NCBI GenBank assembly: GCA_017420455.1
Contig: JAFOJB010000587.1
Coordinates: 1 to 10,847 of the forward strand
Direction of reading: 5' to 3'
Source of the DNA: Blautia sp.
Lineage (GTDB): Bacteria > Bacillota > Clostridia > Lachnospirales > Lachnospiraceae
DNA length: 10,847 bases
The notes under the pieces were generated by a model. That model was not told where the DNA came from. It saw nothing but the letters and a program-made list of their open reading frames with translations, and searched no databases. This document shows, piece after piece, positions 1-6,523 of this stretch (within the stretch, counting starts at the first letter, position 1; every line of letters starts with the position of its first letter). The position numbers were made by a program, and so were the translations under genes.

Positions 1-12
1 AAGGGACGGTTC

Positions 13-95
13 CAGACAGGGGACCAGACAGGGGGACGGTTCTTTTGTCTTTTTAAAAGACAAAAGAACCGTCCCCCTGTCTGGCCCCCTGTCTG
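13..95. repeat. 83-nt near-perfect inverted repeat carrying the GGGACGGTTC motif
   Basis: Positions 13-53 pair with 55-95 around a single central base (54). Only one mismatch is seen (23/85), giving a stem of about 40 bp. The left arm contains a short tandem duplication (CCAGACAGGGG at 12-22 and 24-34). The decamer GGGACGGTTC occurs at 3-12 and 33-42, and its complement GAACCGTCCC at 66-75. The same decamer is in the loop of the hairpin at 7319-7371, so this looks like a member of a dispersed palindromic repeat family. It could also end transcription of a gene left of the window, but there is no clean T-run after the stem. Confidence 0.85.
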
Positions 96-96
96 C

Positions 97-176
97 TTGA
101 CCGTGAACAGTCAGCTGTACAGAATGTACAGAATCCTGGAAAAATTCACAGATCCATCATATTTAACTGGTATCAT
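97..176 (+). promoter_or_regulatory. Probable promoter region of the response regulator gene
   Basis: Two weak candidates can be seen. TTGACC (97-102) lies 17 bp before CAGAAT (120-125). An extended -10 type element, TGGTATCAT, lies at 168-176 with no good -35. Neither is close to consensus, which fits a gene needing an activator, possibly its own product. The start point is undecided. Confidence 0.35.
116..133 (+). repeat. Tandem TGTACAGAA direct repeat, possible response-regulator box
   Basis: TGTACAGAA occurs twice with no gap (116-124 and 125-133), about 90 bp upstream of an OmpR/PhoB-family gene. Regulators of that family normally bind paired direct half-sites, so this is a candidate autoregulatory site. 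The first copy also forms the 8-bp palindrome CTGTACAG (115-122). Binding is inferred from position and repeat form only. Confidence 0.4.
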
Positions 177-219
177 ACTGTAAAAGGAAAGTAATGGATT
201 CTGAAAAGGAGGCTCAGTT

Positions 220-903
220 ATGGATGGTTTGAAGGTTTTGGTTGTGGATGATGAAAGCCGTATGCGCAAGCTGGTGAAGGATTTCCTTTCAAAAAAGAAT
301 TTCCAGGTGCTGGAAGCGGGAGATGGAGAGGAAGCGCTGGATCTCTTTTATCAGGATAAAGATATCGCACTGATCATCCTGGATGTGATGATGCCGAAGA
401 TGGATGGCTGGGAGGTATGCCGCGAAATACGGAAAAACTCCAAGGTTCCGATCATCATGCTGACAGCCAGAGGAGATGAAAGAGATGAGCTTCTTGGTTT
501 TGAGCTTGGCGTAGATGAATATATTTCCAAACCTTTCAGTCCGAAGATCCTTGTGGCCAGAGTAGAAGCGATCCTTCGCCGTTCCGGACAGGGAAGCGCG
601 GACGACGTTATTTCTGCAGGAGGGATCGTGATCGACAAGGCAGCCCATATCGCCACCGTAGACGGGCAGCCCATGGAGCTGAGCTTCAAGGAATTCGAGC
701 TGCTTACCTATTTTATGGAAAACGCAGGCCTTGCTCTGTCAAGGGAAAAGATCCTGAATTCTGTCTGGAATTATGATTATTTCGGAGACGCCCGGACCAT
801 CGACACCCACGTAAAAAAGCTCCGCAGCAAAATGGGAAGCAAAGGAGATTATATCAAGACCGTATGGGGTATGGGATATAAGTTTGAGGCAAATCAGGGA
901 TGA
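220..903 (+). CDS. OmpR/PhoB-family two-component response regulator, orphan
   Basis: Cytoplasmic DNA-binding response regulator of 227 aa, the usual length for the family. The receiver domain spans about residues 4-121. It shows the acidic pair D10/D11, the phosphoacceptor D55 in IILDVMMP, T82, and K104 in the SKPF motif, with Y101 just before it. A winged-helix effector domain covers about 130-224, with the recognition helix near 192-206 (RTIDTHVKKLRSKMG) and the wing hairpin at VWGMGYKF. All phosphorylation residues are present, so it should be switchable. The start is fixed by AAAGGAGG at 205-212, 7 nt before ATG. No histidine kinase is found in this window; one could lie left of the palindrome. 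A possible direct-repeat operator lies upstream. Its targets are unknown; the operon 117 nt downstream is a candidate. Confidence 0.93.
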   Translation: MDGLKVLVVDDESRMRKLVKDFLSKKNFQVLEAGDGEEALDLFYQDKDIALIILDVMMPKMDGWEVCREIRKNSKVPIIMLTARGDERDELLGFELGVDEYISKPFSPKILVARVEAILRRSGQGSADDVISAGGIVIDKAAHIATVDGQPMELSFKEFELLTYFMENAGLALSREKILNSVWNYDYFGDARTIDTHVKKLRSKMGSKGDYIKTVWGMGYKFEANQG

Positions 904-949
904 CGAGAGCTTCAACCGGTTTCTTTTTAACATGGGATCATTGATTTTA

Positions 950-978
950 TTGCGGAATCACACTGTATGCGCTATAAT
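950..978 (+). promoter_or_regulatory. Sigma-A type promoter of the potABCD-like operon
   Basis: TTGCGG (950-955), a 17-bp spacer, and a perfect TATAAT (973-978). Transcription would start near 985, giving a leader of about 36 nt before the TTG start at 1021. The -10 lies inside the longer possible reading frame that begins at ATG 967, which argues against that upstream start. Confidence 0.75.
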
Positions 979-1020
979 TGGACTAACACTGAGATTTCGT
1001 TTTACAAGAGGGGTGGTTTT

Positions 1021-2154
1021 TTGAGTGAGCCGATTGTAACGCTTTCCCATGTGGAGAAATGGTATGGGAATAATCATGTAGTGAAGGATATGAACCTGGA
1101 GATAGCGCAGGGGGAATTCCTGACGCTTCTTGGTCCTTCCGGCTGTGGGAAGACCACTACCCTGCGGATGATCGCGGGGTTTGAAAACGCCACGGAAGGG
1201 ACCATCCTGGTTCAGGGAGAACGGGTGGAGGATAAGGAGCCGTACCAGCGTGATGTGAATACGGTATTTCAGAATTATTCTCTTTTTCCCCATATGACAG
1301 TCTATGATAATGTAGCTTATGGCCCTACGATCAGGAAAATGCCCAAAAGCGAGATCAAAGAACGGGTAAAGGAAATGCTTGAGATGGTGCAGATGTCCGG
1401 GTATGAAAAAAGAAAACCGGACGAGCTGTCCGGAGGACAGAAACAGAGAGTCGCCATCGCGAGAGCGCTGATCAACAATCCGAAGGTGCTCCTGCTCGAT
1501 GAACCGCTCGGCGCGCTGGATCTGCAGCTCCGCAAGCAGATGCAGATCGAACTGAAGAGACTTCAGAAAAAGCTGGGAATTACCTTTGTATATGTGACCC
1601 ACGACCAGGAGGAAGCCATGACCATGTCCGACCGCATCGCGGTCATGAAGGACGGTGTCATCGAGCAGATCGATCAGCCCTCTCAGATCTACCAGAAACC
1701 CAGAACGCGGTTTGTCGCAGATTTTATCGGAGAATCCAATATTTTCGAAGGAGTCGTGGAAAAAGCGGAGGGGAAGCTTCTTACTGTCCGTCTGGCGTAT
1801 AGCGGCAGGGACATGGGTCTTTCTGATAACGGCAGAGAAAGAGAAATCGGCGTGGTACAGGCCTTGTCCGGCGATGACACCTGTCCCCCGGGAAGCAGGG
1901 TGTGTGTCTGTGTACGCCCGGAAGCGCTCTGCGTATCGGAATGTGTGCAGCCTGGTTTTTCTTTTCCGGCACAGGTGATGGATTCCGTCTATATGGGAAC
2001 TCTGATCAAGGTGATGCTGAGGACAGCGGACGGGCAGGAAGTCAAATATTCCCGGTTTGAAGAGACCGAAGGACTGGAGGAAGGGAAAAAGGTCCAGCTG
2101 TACTGGAAACCGGAAAAAGCGGTTGTCATGCCTGATGACAGATTTCAAAGCTGA
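1021..2154 (+). CDS. potA: PotA-like ABC importer ATPase
   Basis: ATP-hydrolysing subunit of a spermidine/putrescine-type ABC importer, acting on the inner membrane face with the two permeases that follow. Numbered from the TTG start it has 377 aa, almost exactly the E. coli PotA length. Motifs in order: Walker A GPSGCGKTT (38-46), Q-loop Q84, signature LSGGQ (136-140), Walker B VLLLDEP (156-162), ALD D-loop, and switch His194 in THDQEEA. The C-terminal third is a TOBE-type regulatory domain ending near VQLYWKPEKAVVM and is rather cysteine-rich (RVCVCV..., LCVSECV). The TTG start at 1021 is chosen because AGGGG (1009-1013) sits 7 nt upstream and because the promoter -10 lies beyond it; ATG 967 would add 18 residues and has no ribosome binding site. 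First gene of the operon; potB begins 17 nt after its stop. The true substrate may not be a polyamine (see potD). Confidence 0.9.
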   Translation: MSEPIVTLSHVEKWYGNNHVVKDMNLEIAQGEFLTLLGPSGCGKTTTLRMIAGFENATEGTILVQGERVEDKEPYQRDVNTVFQNYSLFPHMTVYDNVAYGPTIRKMPKSEIKERVKEMLEMVQMSGYEKRKPDELSGGQKQRVAIARALINNPKVLLLDEPLGALDLQLRKQMQIELKRLQKKLGITFVYVTHDQEEAMTMSDRIAVMKDGVIEQIDQPSQIYQKPRTRFVADFIGESNIFEGVVEKAEGKLLTVRLAYSGRDMGLSDNGREREIGVVQALSGDDTCPPGSRVCVCVRPEALCVSECVQPGFSFPAQVMDSVYMGTLIKVMLRTADGQEVKYSRFEETEGLEEGKKVQLYWKPEKAVVMPDDRFQS

Positions 2155-2171
2155 GGGGAGGGAATGCCGGA

Positions 2172-3125
2172 ATGGATGATAACAGAACTCCGAAAGCACA
2201 GTCCTCCGATCAGAAAAAGCAGAACGATCAGTATGGCGGCCGCTGGCTTCCGGAAAAAAGCAGCAGCCCGGCAAGGAAGAAAAGCCGGCTTCCGTTACTG
2301 GCGCAGGCAGGGCCGGTTTCCTTATGGATGGTCCTCTTTGTCACGCTGCCCCTGCTTTTTATTATTTATGTGAGCTTTATGACCAGGGGAACCTTCGGCG
2401 GTATTGAATATCGTTTTTCTGTCGGAAGCTACGAAACCATCATGGATCCCATGTATTTTACCGTGATCCTGAAGAGCTTCAGGGTTGCGGCAGTCACTAC
2501 CGGGCTTTGCCTGCTTTTTGGATATCCCCTGGCATACTATATTGCAAGGAAACCCCAGGAGACAGCCTCCCGGCTGATCATGCTGCTGATGATCCCTTTC
2601 TGGACAAACGGGATGATGCGGCTGAATGCGTGGATGCTGTTTTTCCAGGTGAATGGACCGGTGAATTATCTGCTGACGCATTTCGGGCTGACAGAAAAGC
2701 CTGTGATGTTTCTGTATACAGACTGGCTGGTAAATGTGGGTTTATTCACCAATATGCTGCCTTTCGCGGTGCTCCCCATGTACTCTTCCATAGAAAAGCT
2801 TCAGAAATCTCTTCTGGAGGCTTCCTTTGACCTGGGAGCAGGCCCGGCGAAGACTTTTCTGAAAATTACGCTGCCCCTGACATTTCCGGGTATCTTTTCC
2901 GCGATCATCCTTACGTTCATACCGGCGCTGGGGACTTATACGGTTACGGATATGCTGGGCGGCGGAAAGGTCCTCTATATCGGCAATATTATCAAGAACC
3001 AGTTCGGAGCGATACGGAACTGGCCTCTGGGAGCGGCGCTTTCCGTGCTTCTCCTGGTGATCACGGCCCTTCTGATCTTTTTGTATTCCCGCTTTGCCGG
3101 GCTTGAAGATATGGAGGTGGTCTGA
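2172..3125 (+). CDS. potB: PotB-like ABC importer permease
   Basis: Membrane permease subunit of 317 aa. A hydrophilic, lysine- and serine-rich N-terminal tail of about 45 residues precedes the first membrane segment (about 48-70). Further segments lie near 98-125, 135-160, 186-206, 240-262 and 285-308, giving six in all. The EAA loop that docks on the ATPase is at 216-240 (EASFDLGAGPAKTF...). E. coli PotB is about 285 aa, so the N-terminal tail is an addition. GGAGGG at 2157-2162, 9 nt upstream, supports the ATG at 2172; an ATG at 2164 is in another frame. Its stop TGA shares one base with the potC ATG (TGATG), so the two permeases are probably translationally coupled. Confidence 0.9.
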   Translation: MDDNRTPKAQSSDQKKQNDQYGGRWLPEKSSSPARKKSRLPLLAQAGPVSLWMVLFVTLPLLFIIYVSFMTRGTFGGIEYRFSVGSYETIMDPMYFTVILKSFRVAAVTTGLCLLFGYPLAYYIARKPQETASRLIMLLMIPFWTNGMMRLNAWMLFFQVNGPVNYLLTHFGLTEKPVMFLYTDWLVNVGLFTNMLPFAVLPMYSSIEKLQKSLLEASFDLGAGPAKTFLKITLPLTFPGIFSAIILTFIPALGTYTVTDMLGGGKVLYIGNIIKNQFGAIRNWPLGAALSVLLLVITALLIFLYSRFAGLEDMEVV

Positions 3126-3955
3126 TGGCAGAGAAAGATAACCGCAGGGTAAGGAAAAAAAGAAGACTGTCCGTTCTGGCAGATCTTTACGCAGTGCTCA
3201 TGTATACCCTGTTCTATATCCCTGTGGCTGTAATGGTCGCATTTTCGTTCAATGACGCAAAAAGAAACTATTCCTGGGAAGGGTTTACCACACAGTGGTA
3301 CAGAAAACTCTTTTCCTTCACCAATACTACACTGTGGGATGCGCTGATCTATTCTCTGGTCATCGCGGTACTTGCCACCGTGATCAGTACAGTGGTGGGA
3401 GTTCTGGGCGGAATCGGGCTGAAAAAATTTGAGTTCCGCACGAAGAAGTTTATCAATATGATGATCTATGTACCGATCATCGTACCGGAAATCGTACTGG
3501 CTGTGGCCATGCTGATCATTTTTATCACCGTGGGCATCCGCATGGGGCTGGGAACGATCCTGGTCGGTCACTGTACCTTCTGTATTCCATATGCCGTGGT
3601 CACCATAAAGGGGAGGATTTCGGGGGACAATGAGACGCTGGAGGAAGCCTCCATGGATCTCGGCGCAAACCGTTTTCAGACTTTTGTGCGGGTGACGATT
3701 CCCAGCATTATGCCGGGAATCGTATCTTCGGCATTTCTGTGCTTTACCCTGTCTATCGATGATGTTGTGATGTCGAACATGCTGGCAGGCGCCAGCCAGT
3801 CCACGTTACCGGTGCTCATTCTTTCCCTGAACCGGACGGGGATTTCCGGTGACGTAAACGCCCTGACGACCATCATGATCTGCGTGATGGTACTGGGGCT
3901 TGTGCTTCAGAGCCTTGTACGAAGGCTGGTTGCGAGGAGAAGGACAGCGGAATGA
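3125..3955 (+). CDS. potC: PotC-like ABC importer permease
   Basis: Second permease subunit, 276 aa, with six predicted membrane segments beginning near residues 20-42. It carries PotC hallmarks: SFNDAKRNYSWEGFTTQWYRKLF (41-63, close to the first periplasmic-side loop of PotC), the EAA loop at 173-199 (EEASMDLGANRFQTF...), and FTLSIDDVVMSNMLAG (207-222) followed by NALTTIM. GGAGG at 3113-3117, inside the end of potB, serves the start 7 nt downstream. It pairs with the PotB-like protein to form the channel. In E. coli potD follows directly; here a 405-nt gap intervenes. Confidence 0.92.
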   Translation: MAEKDNRRVRKKRRLSVLADLYAVLMYTLFYIPVAVMVAFSFNDAKRNYSWEGFTTQWYRKLFSFTNTTLWDALIYSLVIAVLATVISTVVGVLGGIGLKKFEFRTKKFINMMIYVPIIVPEIVLAVAMLIIFITVGIRMGLGTILVGHCTFCIPYAVVTIKGRISGDNETLEEASMDLGANRFQTFVRVTIPSIMPGIVSSAFLCFTLSIDDVVMSNMLAGASQSTLPVLILSLNRTGISGDVNALTTIMICVMVLGLVLQSLVRRLVARRRTAE

Positions 3956-4360
3956 ACGCCGTTTCTGCAGTTCTGGAGGGAGACTGTCCGGACAGCTCCC
4001 AAAGCCCTGGATTACAACATGGAGATATCCATGATTGTATAAAGAGCACGCGGCCGGAAGGATCCGGCGGCAGGCGATGTTTCTGTACGAGAAAGCCGCC
4101 GGACGTGTACTGTGCCTGCACGAGCGCACGTCTGGCGGCAGACAATCATCGGAAGGCCTGCCCTGGGATGAACGGCATCGCGGAGCGGACAGGGGGTGCA
4201 TTTCTCCCCTGTACGATGTTCACAGCCTCCGGTCGACGAGGCGGAGAACAGCAACCACTTTTTTCAGCTGTACGGGACGACTTTCGTACAGCAGGCTTTT
4301 TTTCAGCTGTACGGGACGATTTCCATACAGCGGGCTTTTTTTCAGCAAGGAGGTAACAAA
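3956..4360 (+). other. 405-nt structured gap between potC and potD
   Basis: No convincing gene is seen. Hairpins include: GGGAG/CTCCC plus CTGTCC/GGACAG with one bulged A (3978-4000); an 11-bp stem with a GATA loop and one bulge (4013-4039); TCCGGCGG/CCGCCGGA (4063-4070 with 4096-4103); GTCTG/CAGAC with loop GCGG (4130-4143); and the two hairpins of the tandem repeat at 4258-4346. The heptamer CTGTACG occurs four times (4083, 4209, 4268, 4307). A TATAAA at 4038-4043 might be a -10 box for potD, but no fitting -35 is seen. The layout suggests a regulatory leader or an RNA-processing and stability region that lets the binding protein be made at a different level from the permeases. This role is inferred. 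Confidence 0.6.
4258..4346 (+). repeat. Tandem 39-nt repeat, hairpin plus T-run, upstream of potD
   Basis: The unit is CAGCTGTACGGGACGA, a spacer, a CGTACAGC-type return arm, then AGGC or GGGC and a run of seven T. It starts at 4265 and again at 4304, and a third copy begins at 4343 (CAGC) before running into the potD ribosome binding site. The first unit is a perfect 8-bp stem (GCTGTACG 4267-4274 with CGTACAGC 4285-4292). The second has one mismatch (GCTGTA 4306-4311 with TACAGC 4326-4331). Each T-run (4297-4303, 4336-4342) makes the unit look like an intrinsic terminator or attenuator. As DNA the arms could equally be operator dyads. Confidence 0.8.
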
Positions 4361-5407
4361 ATGAAAAAAGCGATGGCACTGGGACTTTCTCTGGTAATGG
4401 GACTTGGAATGCTTGCAGGTACTGCCTCTGCGGTATCTGCGGAAGAAACAGAGCTGAACATTTATATGTGGGGGGATTATATCTCCGATGATCTGATCTC
4501 CGGCTTTGAAGAGGCAAATGGATGCAAGGTTAACCTGAGCTTTATGTCGGACAACGCGGACGCGGTAAACAAGCTGACTGCAGGAGCGGGCTCCGATTAT
4601 GATCTGATCATGACCTGTGATGCCTATATGGAATCTCTCATCGCAGGAGGGTATCTGGAGGAACTGGATATCAGCAAGGTGCCCAATGCGGAGGCAAACC
4701 TGAACAAAGCCTACTGGACAGAGGATATCCATAACTATTGTGTGCCCTATCTGATGAATTACATTTATGTGGTGTACAATAAGGAAACCTGCCCGCTGGA
4801 GGAGATCACCTGCTATAATGATCTGATAAAGCCGGAGCTGGCAGGGCAGATCGGATCCGTGGACGGAGCCAGGAATCTGTTCCCCATCGCGCTGGTCGCT
4901 CTGGGCTACGATCCCAACTCCCGGGAAGAAGCCGAGATCAAAGAGGCCTATGAATGGCTGACGCAGTATAACGCGAATGTGCTTGCCTACGGCAGCACGG
5001 AGCAGAACATGGTGAGCGGCGCAGTGTCCGTAATGTTTACCTATGACGGCAATACAGCATGGGCAATGGACCAGATGGGAGAGGACAATCCTCTGGTGAT
5101 CGCTCCCTTTACCGAGGATCCGGTTCAGCTGGGAATGGATCTTTATGTCATGCCGAAAGGCGCAGAACATCAGGAGCTTGCATATAAATTCCTGGACTAT
5201 ATCTGCGATCCGGAAGTGATGGCGGCGAACCTGGTGGAATTCCCCTATTCCTGCCCGAATGACGCGGCAGTCGAGGCGGCCAGCGACGAATATAAGAACA
5301 GTCCTGCCTTCGATTTTGACTATAAGACAAACATTTTCTTCCAGGAAGATGTAGGCGATGCTCTTCCCATCTATGATCAGTATTATCAGATGCTTAAGGT
5401 TGGATGA
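4361..5407 (+). CDS. potD: PotD-like extracytoplasmic substrate-binding protein
   Basis: Binding protein of the importer, 348 aa, the same length as E. coli PotD. AAGGAGGT (4347-4354) fixes the ATG at 4361; upstream in-frame codons run through the repeat region and are not expected to be translated. Signal peptide 1-27 (KK, hydrophobic core, AVSA before EE) with no lipobox cysteine, which is unusual for a Gram-positive binding protein. The mature part follows PotD throughout: LNIYMWGDY (32-40), a central AYEWL region, and the C-terminal QEDVGDALPIYDQYYQMLK. Against E. coli PotD recalled from memory, the pocket keeps W37, Y40, D260, Y296 and Q328. It differs at G38 (T35), C86 (S83), A88 (Y85), G169 (D168), N172 (E171), Y228 (W229) and G258 (W255). 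The family is certain; a polyamine ligand is doubtful, and the adjacent frl genes suggest a glycated amine. Confidence 0.92.
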   Translation: MKKAMALGLSLVMGLGMLAGTASAVSAEETELNIYMWGDYISDDLISGFEEANGCKVNLSFMSDNADAVNKLTAGAGSDYDLIMTCDAYMESLIAGGYLEELDISKVPNAEANLNKAYWTEDIHNYCVPYLMNYIYVVYNKETCPLEEITCYNDLIKPELAGQIGSVDGARNLFPIALVALGYDPNSREEAEIKEAYEWLTQYNANVLAYGSTEQNMVSGAVSVMFTYDGNTAWAMDQMGEDNPLVIAPFTEDPVQLGMDLYVMPKGAEHQELAYKFLDYICDPEVMAANLVEFPYSCPNDAAVEAASDEYKNSPAFDFDYKTNIFFQEDVGDALPIYDQYYQMLKVG

Positions 5408-5443
5408 TACAAAGGATCAACTGTTTTGAGCAATGCTGATTTT

Positions 5444-5475
5444 ATGCCCCGGCTTTTTCAGTGCCGGGGCATTTT
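5444..5475 (+). terminator. Intrinsic terminator-like hairpin between potD and frlB
   Basis: A perfect 10-bp GC-rich stem, ATGCCCCGGC (5444-5453) with GCCGGGGCAT (5463-5472), has a 9-nt loop and a short T-run (5472-5475). It could stop or attenuate transcription after potD, or protect the potABCD message. No convincing promoter is seen between 5408 and frlB, so frlBD probably depend on read-through. Confidence 0.65.
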
Positions 5476-5506
5476 GAAAAAAACAGAATGAAAAGAAGGA
5501 AAAAGA

Positions 5507-6502
5507 ATGTATAAATATGAGGAACAGCAGCTGATCGATCTGTATGATTCCGGCCTTGCCCTCCGCGGCCGGATTGAGAGCATTGTGGATAACGTTTTTG
5601 GAAAAGGACTCAGAAATATCTGCTGGCTGGGGATCGGCGGAACCTGGGCGAGCTGTCTCCAGGCAGAAGTACACATGAGGGAACGGACTGCTCTGGAAGC
5701 TTTTGTGGAGAATGCGGGAGAATACCTGGCAACGGGAGACCGGAGGATCGGAAAAGGAACGTTTCTTGTGTTCTCCTCTGTGACAGGCACTACATCGGAA
5801 ATGGTGGAAGCTGTGAAAAAGGCAAAGGAAGCCGGGGCATATGTGCTTGGTTTTGTAGACAGGGCGGATGCGCCTCTCGCTGCACTGGCAGATGCCTGCA
5901 TTTCCTGTCCGAAAAATGAACAGCTGAAGTTTTTCATGACTGCTGACAGACTGATGTTTCTGGAAGGAACCTTCCCTGAATATGAAGAATATTATGCGGA
6001 GCTGGACGCCCATCTTTCGAAGGATCTGGCTGCGGCAGAGTTCCAGGCTGATGCATTCGCCAGGGAATTTGCCGCGAAAAACAAGGATAATGAACTGACT
6101 TATTTTGTCGGGGCAGGCGCCTTGTACGGAGCGGCATATTCCTATGCCATGTGCTACTGGGAGGAAATGCACTGGATGCGGACAAAATCCATTCACGCGG
6201 CGGAGTTCTTTCACGGCATGCTGGAGATCGTCGGAAGCGATACTCCGGTGGTGGTCCTGCAGGGGGAGGATTCCCAGAGGCCTCTTACGGAAAGGGTCAT
6301 ACGCTTTCTGCAGAAGGTGAACAGAAACTTCACGGTTATCGATTCCCGGGATTATGAGATGCCGGGGATTGAGGATAAGTACCGTGGGTATATTTCGCAT
6401 CTGATCGTGCATGCGGTCACCAATCGGATCGATCTGAATCTGGAAGAGATGACTGGACACGATATGGAAATCCGAAGGTATTACCGGAAGGTGGATTATT
6501 AG
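5507..6502 (+). CDS. frlB: Fructoselysine-6-phosphate deglycase (FrlB-like SIS-domain protein)
   Basis: Cytoplasmic SIS-fold enzyme, 331 aa (E. coli FrlB is about 340). The family cleaves fructosamine 6-phosphates, such as fructoselysine 6-phosphate, to glucose 6-phosphate and the free amine. Two SIS domains are visible: residues about 34-170, with GIGGTWAS (42-49) and the phosphate loop SSVTGTTSE (90-98), and about 197-320. E220 (in WEEMHW) and H236 (in EFFHG) have the 16-residue spacing of the catalytic Glu/His pair described for the relative FraB. HAAEFFHGMLEIV and the C-terminal IRRYYRKVDY match FrlB closely. AAGGA (5496-5500) precedes the ATG. frlD follows after 21 nt, so they form a kinase-deglycase pair. 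Amine specificity (fructoselysine, glucoselysine or another) cannot be read from sequence. Confidence 0.88.
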   Translation: MYKYEEQQLIDLYDSGLALRGRIESIVDNVFGKGLRNICWLGIGGTWASCLQAEVHMRERTALEAFVENAGEYLATGDRRIGKGTFLVFSSVTGTTSEMVEAVKKAKEAGAYVLGFVDRADAPLAALADACISCPKNEQLKFFMTADRLMFLEGTFPEYEEYYAELDAHLSKDLAAAEFQADAFAREFAAKNKDNELTYFVGAGALYGAAYSYAMCYWEEMHWMRTKSIHAAEFFHGMLEIVGSDTPVVVLQGEDSQRPLTERVIRFLQKVNRNFTVIDSRDYEMPGIEDKYRGYISHLIVHAVTNRIDLNLEEMTGHDMEIRRYYRKVDY

Positions 6503-6523
6503 GAAATGCAGAGGAGCTGAAAT

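Noticed and set aside
967..1020. ATG at 967 as the start of the PotA-like ATPase
   Set aside because: The promoter -10 box (973-978) lies inside this extension and no ribosome binding site precedes it. TTG at 1021 has one and gives the normal family length.
958..2274. 438-codon minus-strand frame opposite potA
   Set aside because: It lies antisense to an ABC ATPase with all motifs present; its composition is that of an antisense shadow.
4258..4346. CRISPR-like array
   Set aside because: The 39-nt units are directly contiguous with no variable spacers and no cas genes are present.
3952..4356. 134-codon plus-strand frame beginning with an ATGA overlap of the potC stop and ending at the potD ribosome binding site
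   Set aside because: Tempting because it fits the gap and overlaps potC in coupling style. However, it is cysteine-rich without a pattern, reads straight through hairpins, and its C-terminal end is only the translated 39-nt repeat (AVRDDF...TAGFFS twice). No family resemblance is seen.
4196..4360. In-frame upstream extension of potD
   Set aside because: It runs through the repeat region, while AAGGAGGT and a proper signal peptide mark ATG 4361.
4220..5170. 316-codon minus-strand frame opposite potD
   Set aside because: It is antisense to a well-supported binding protein gene and has no recognisable domain.
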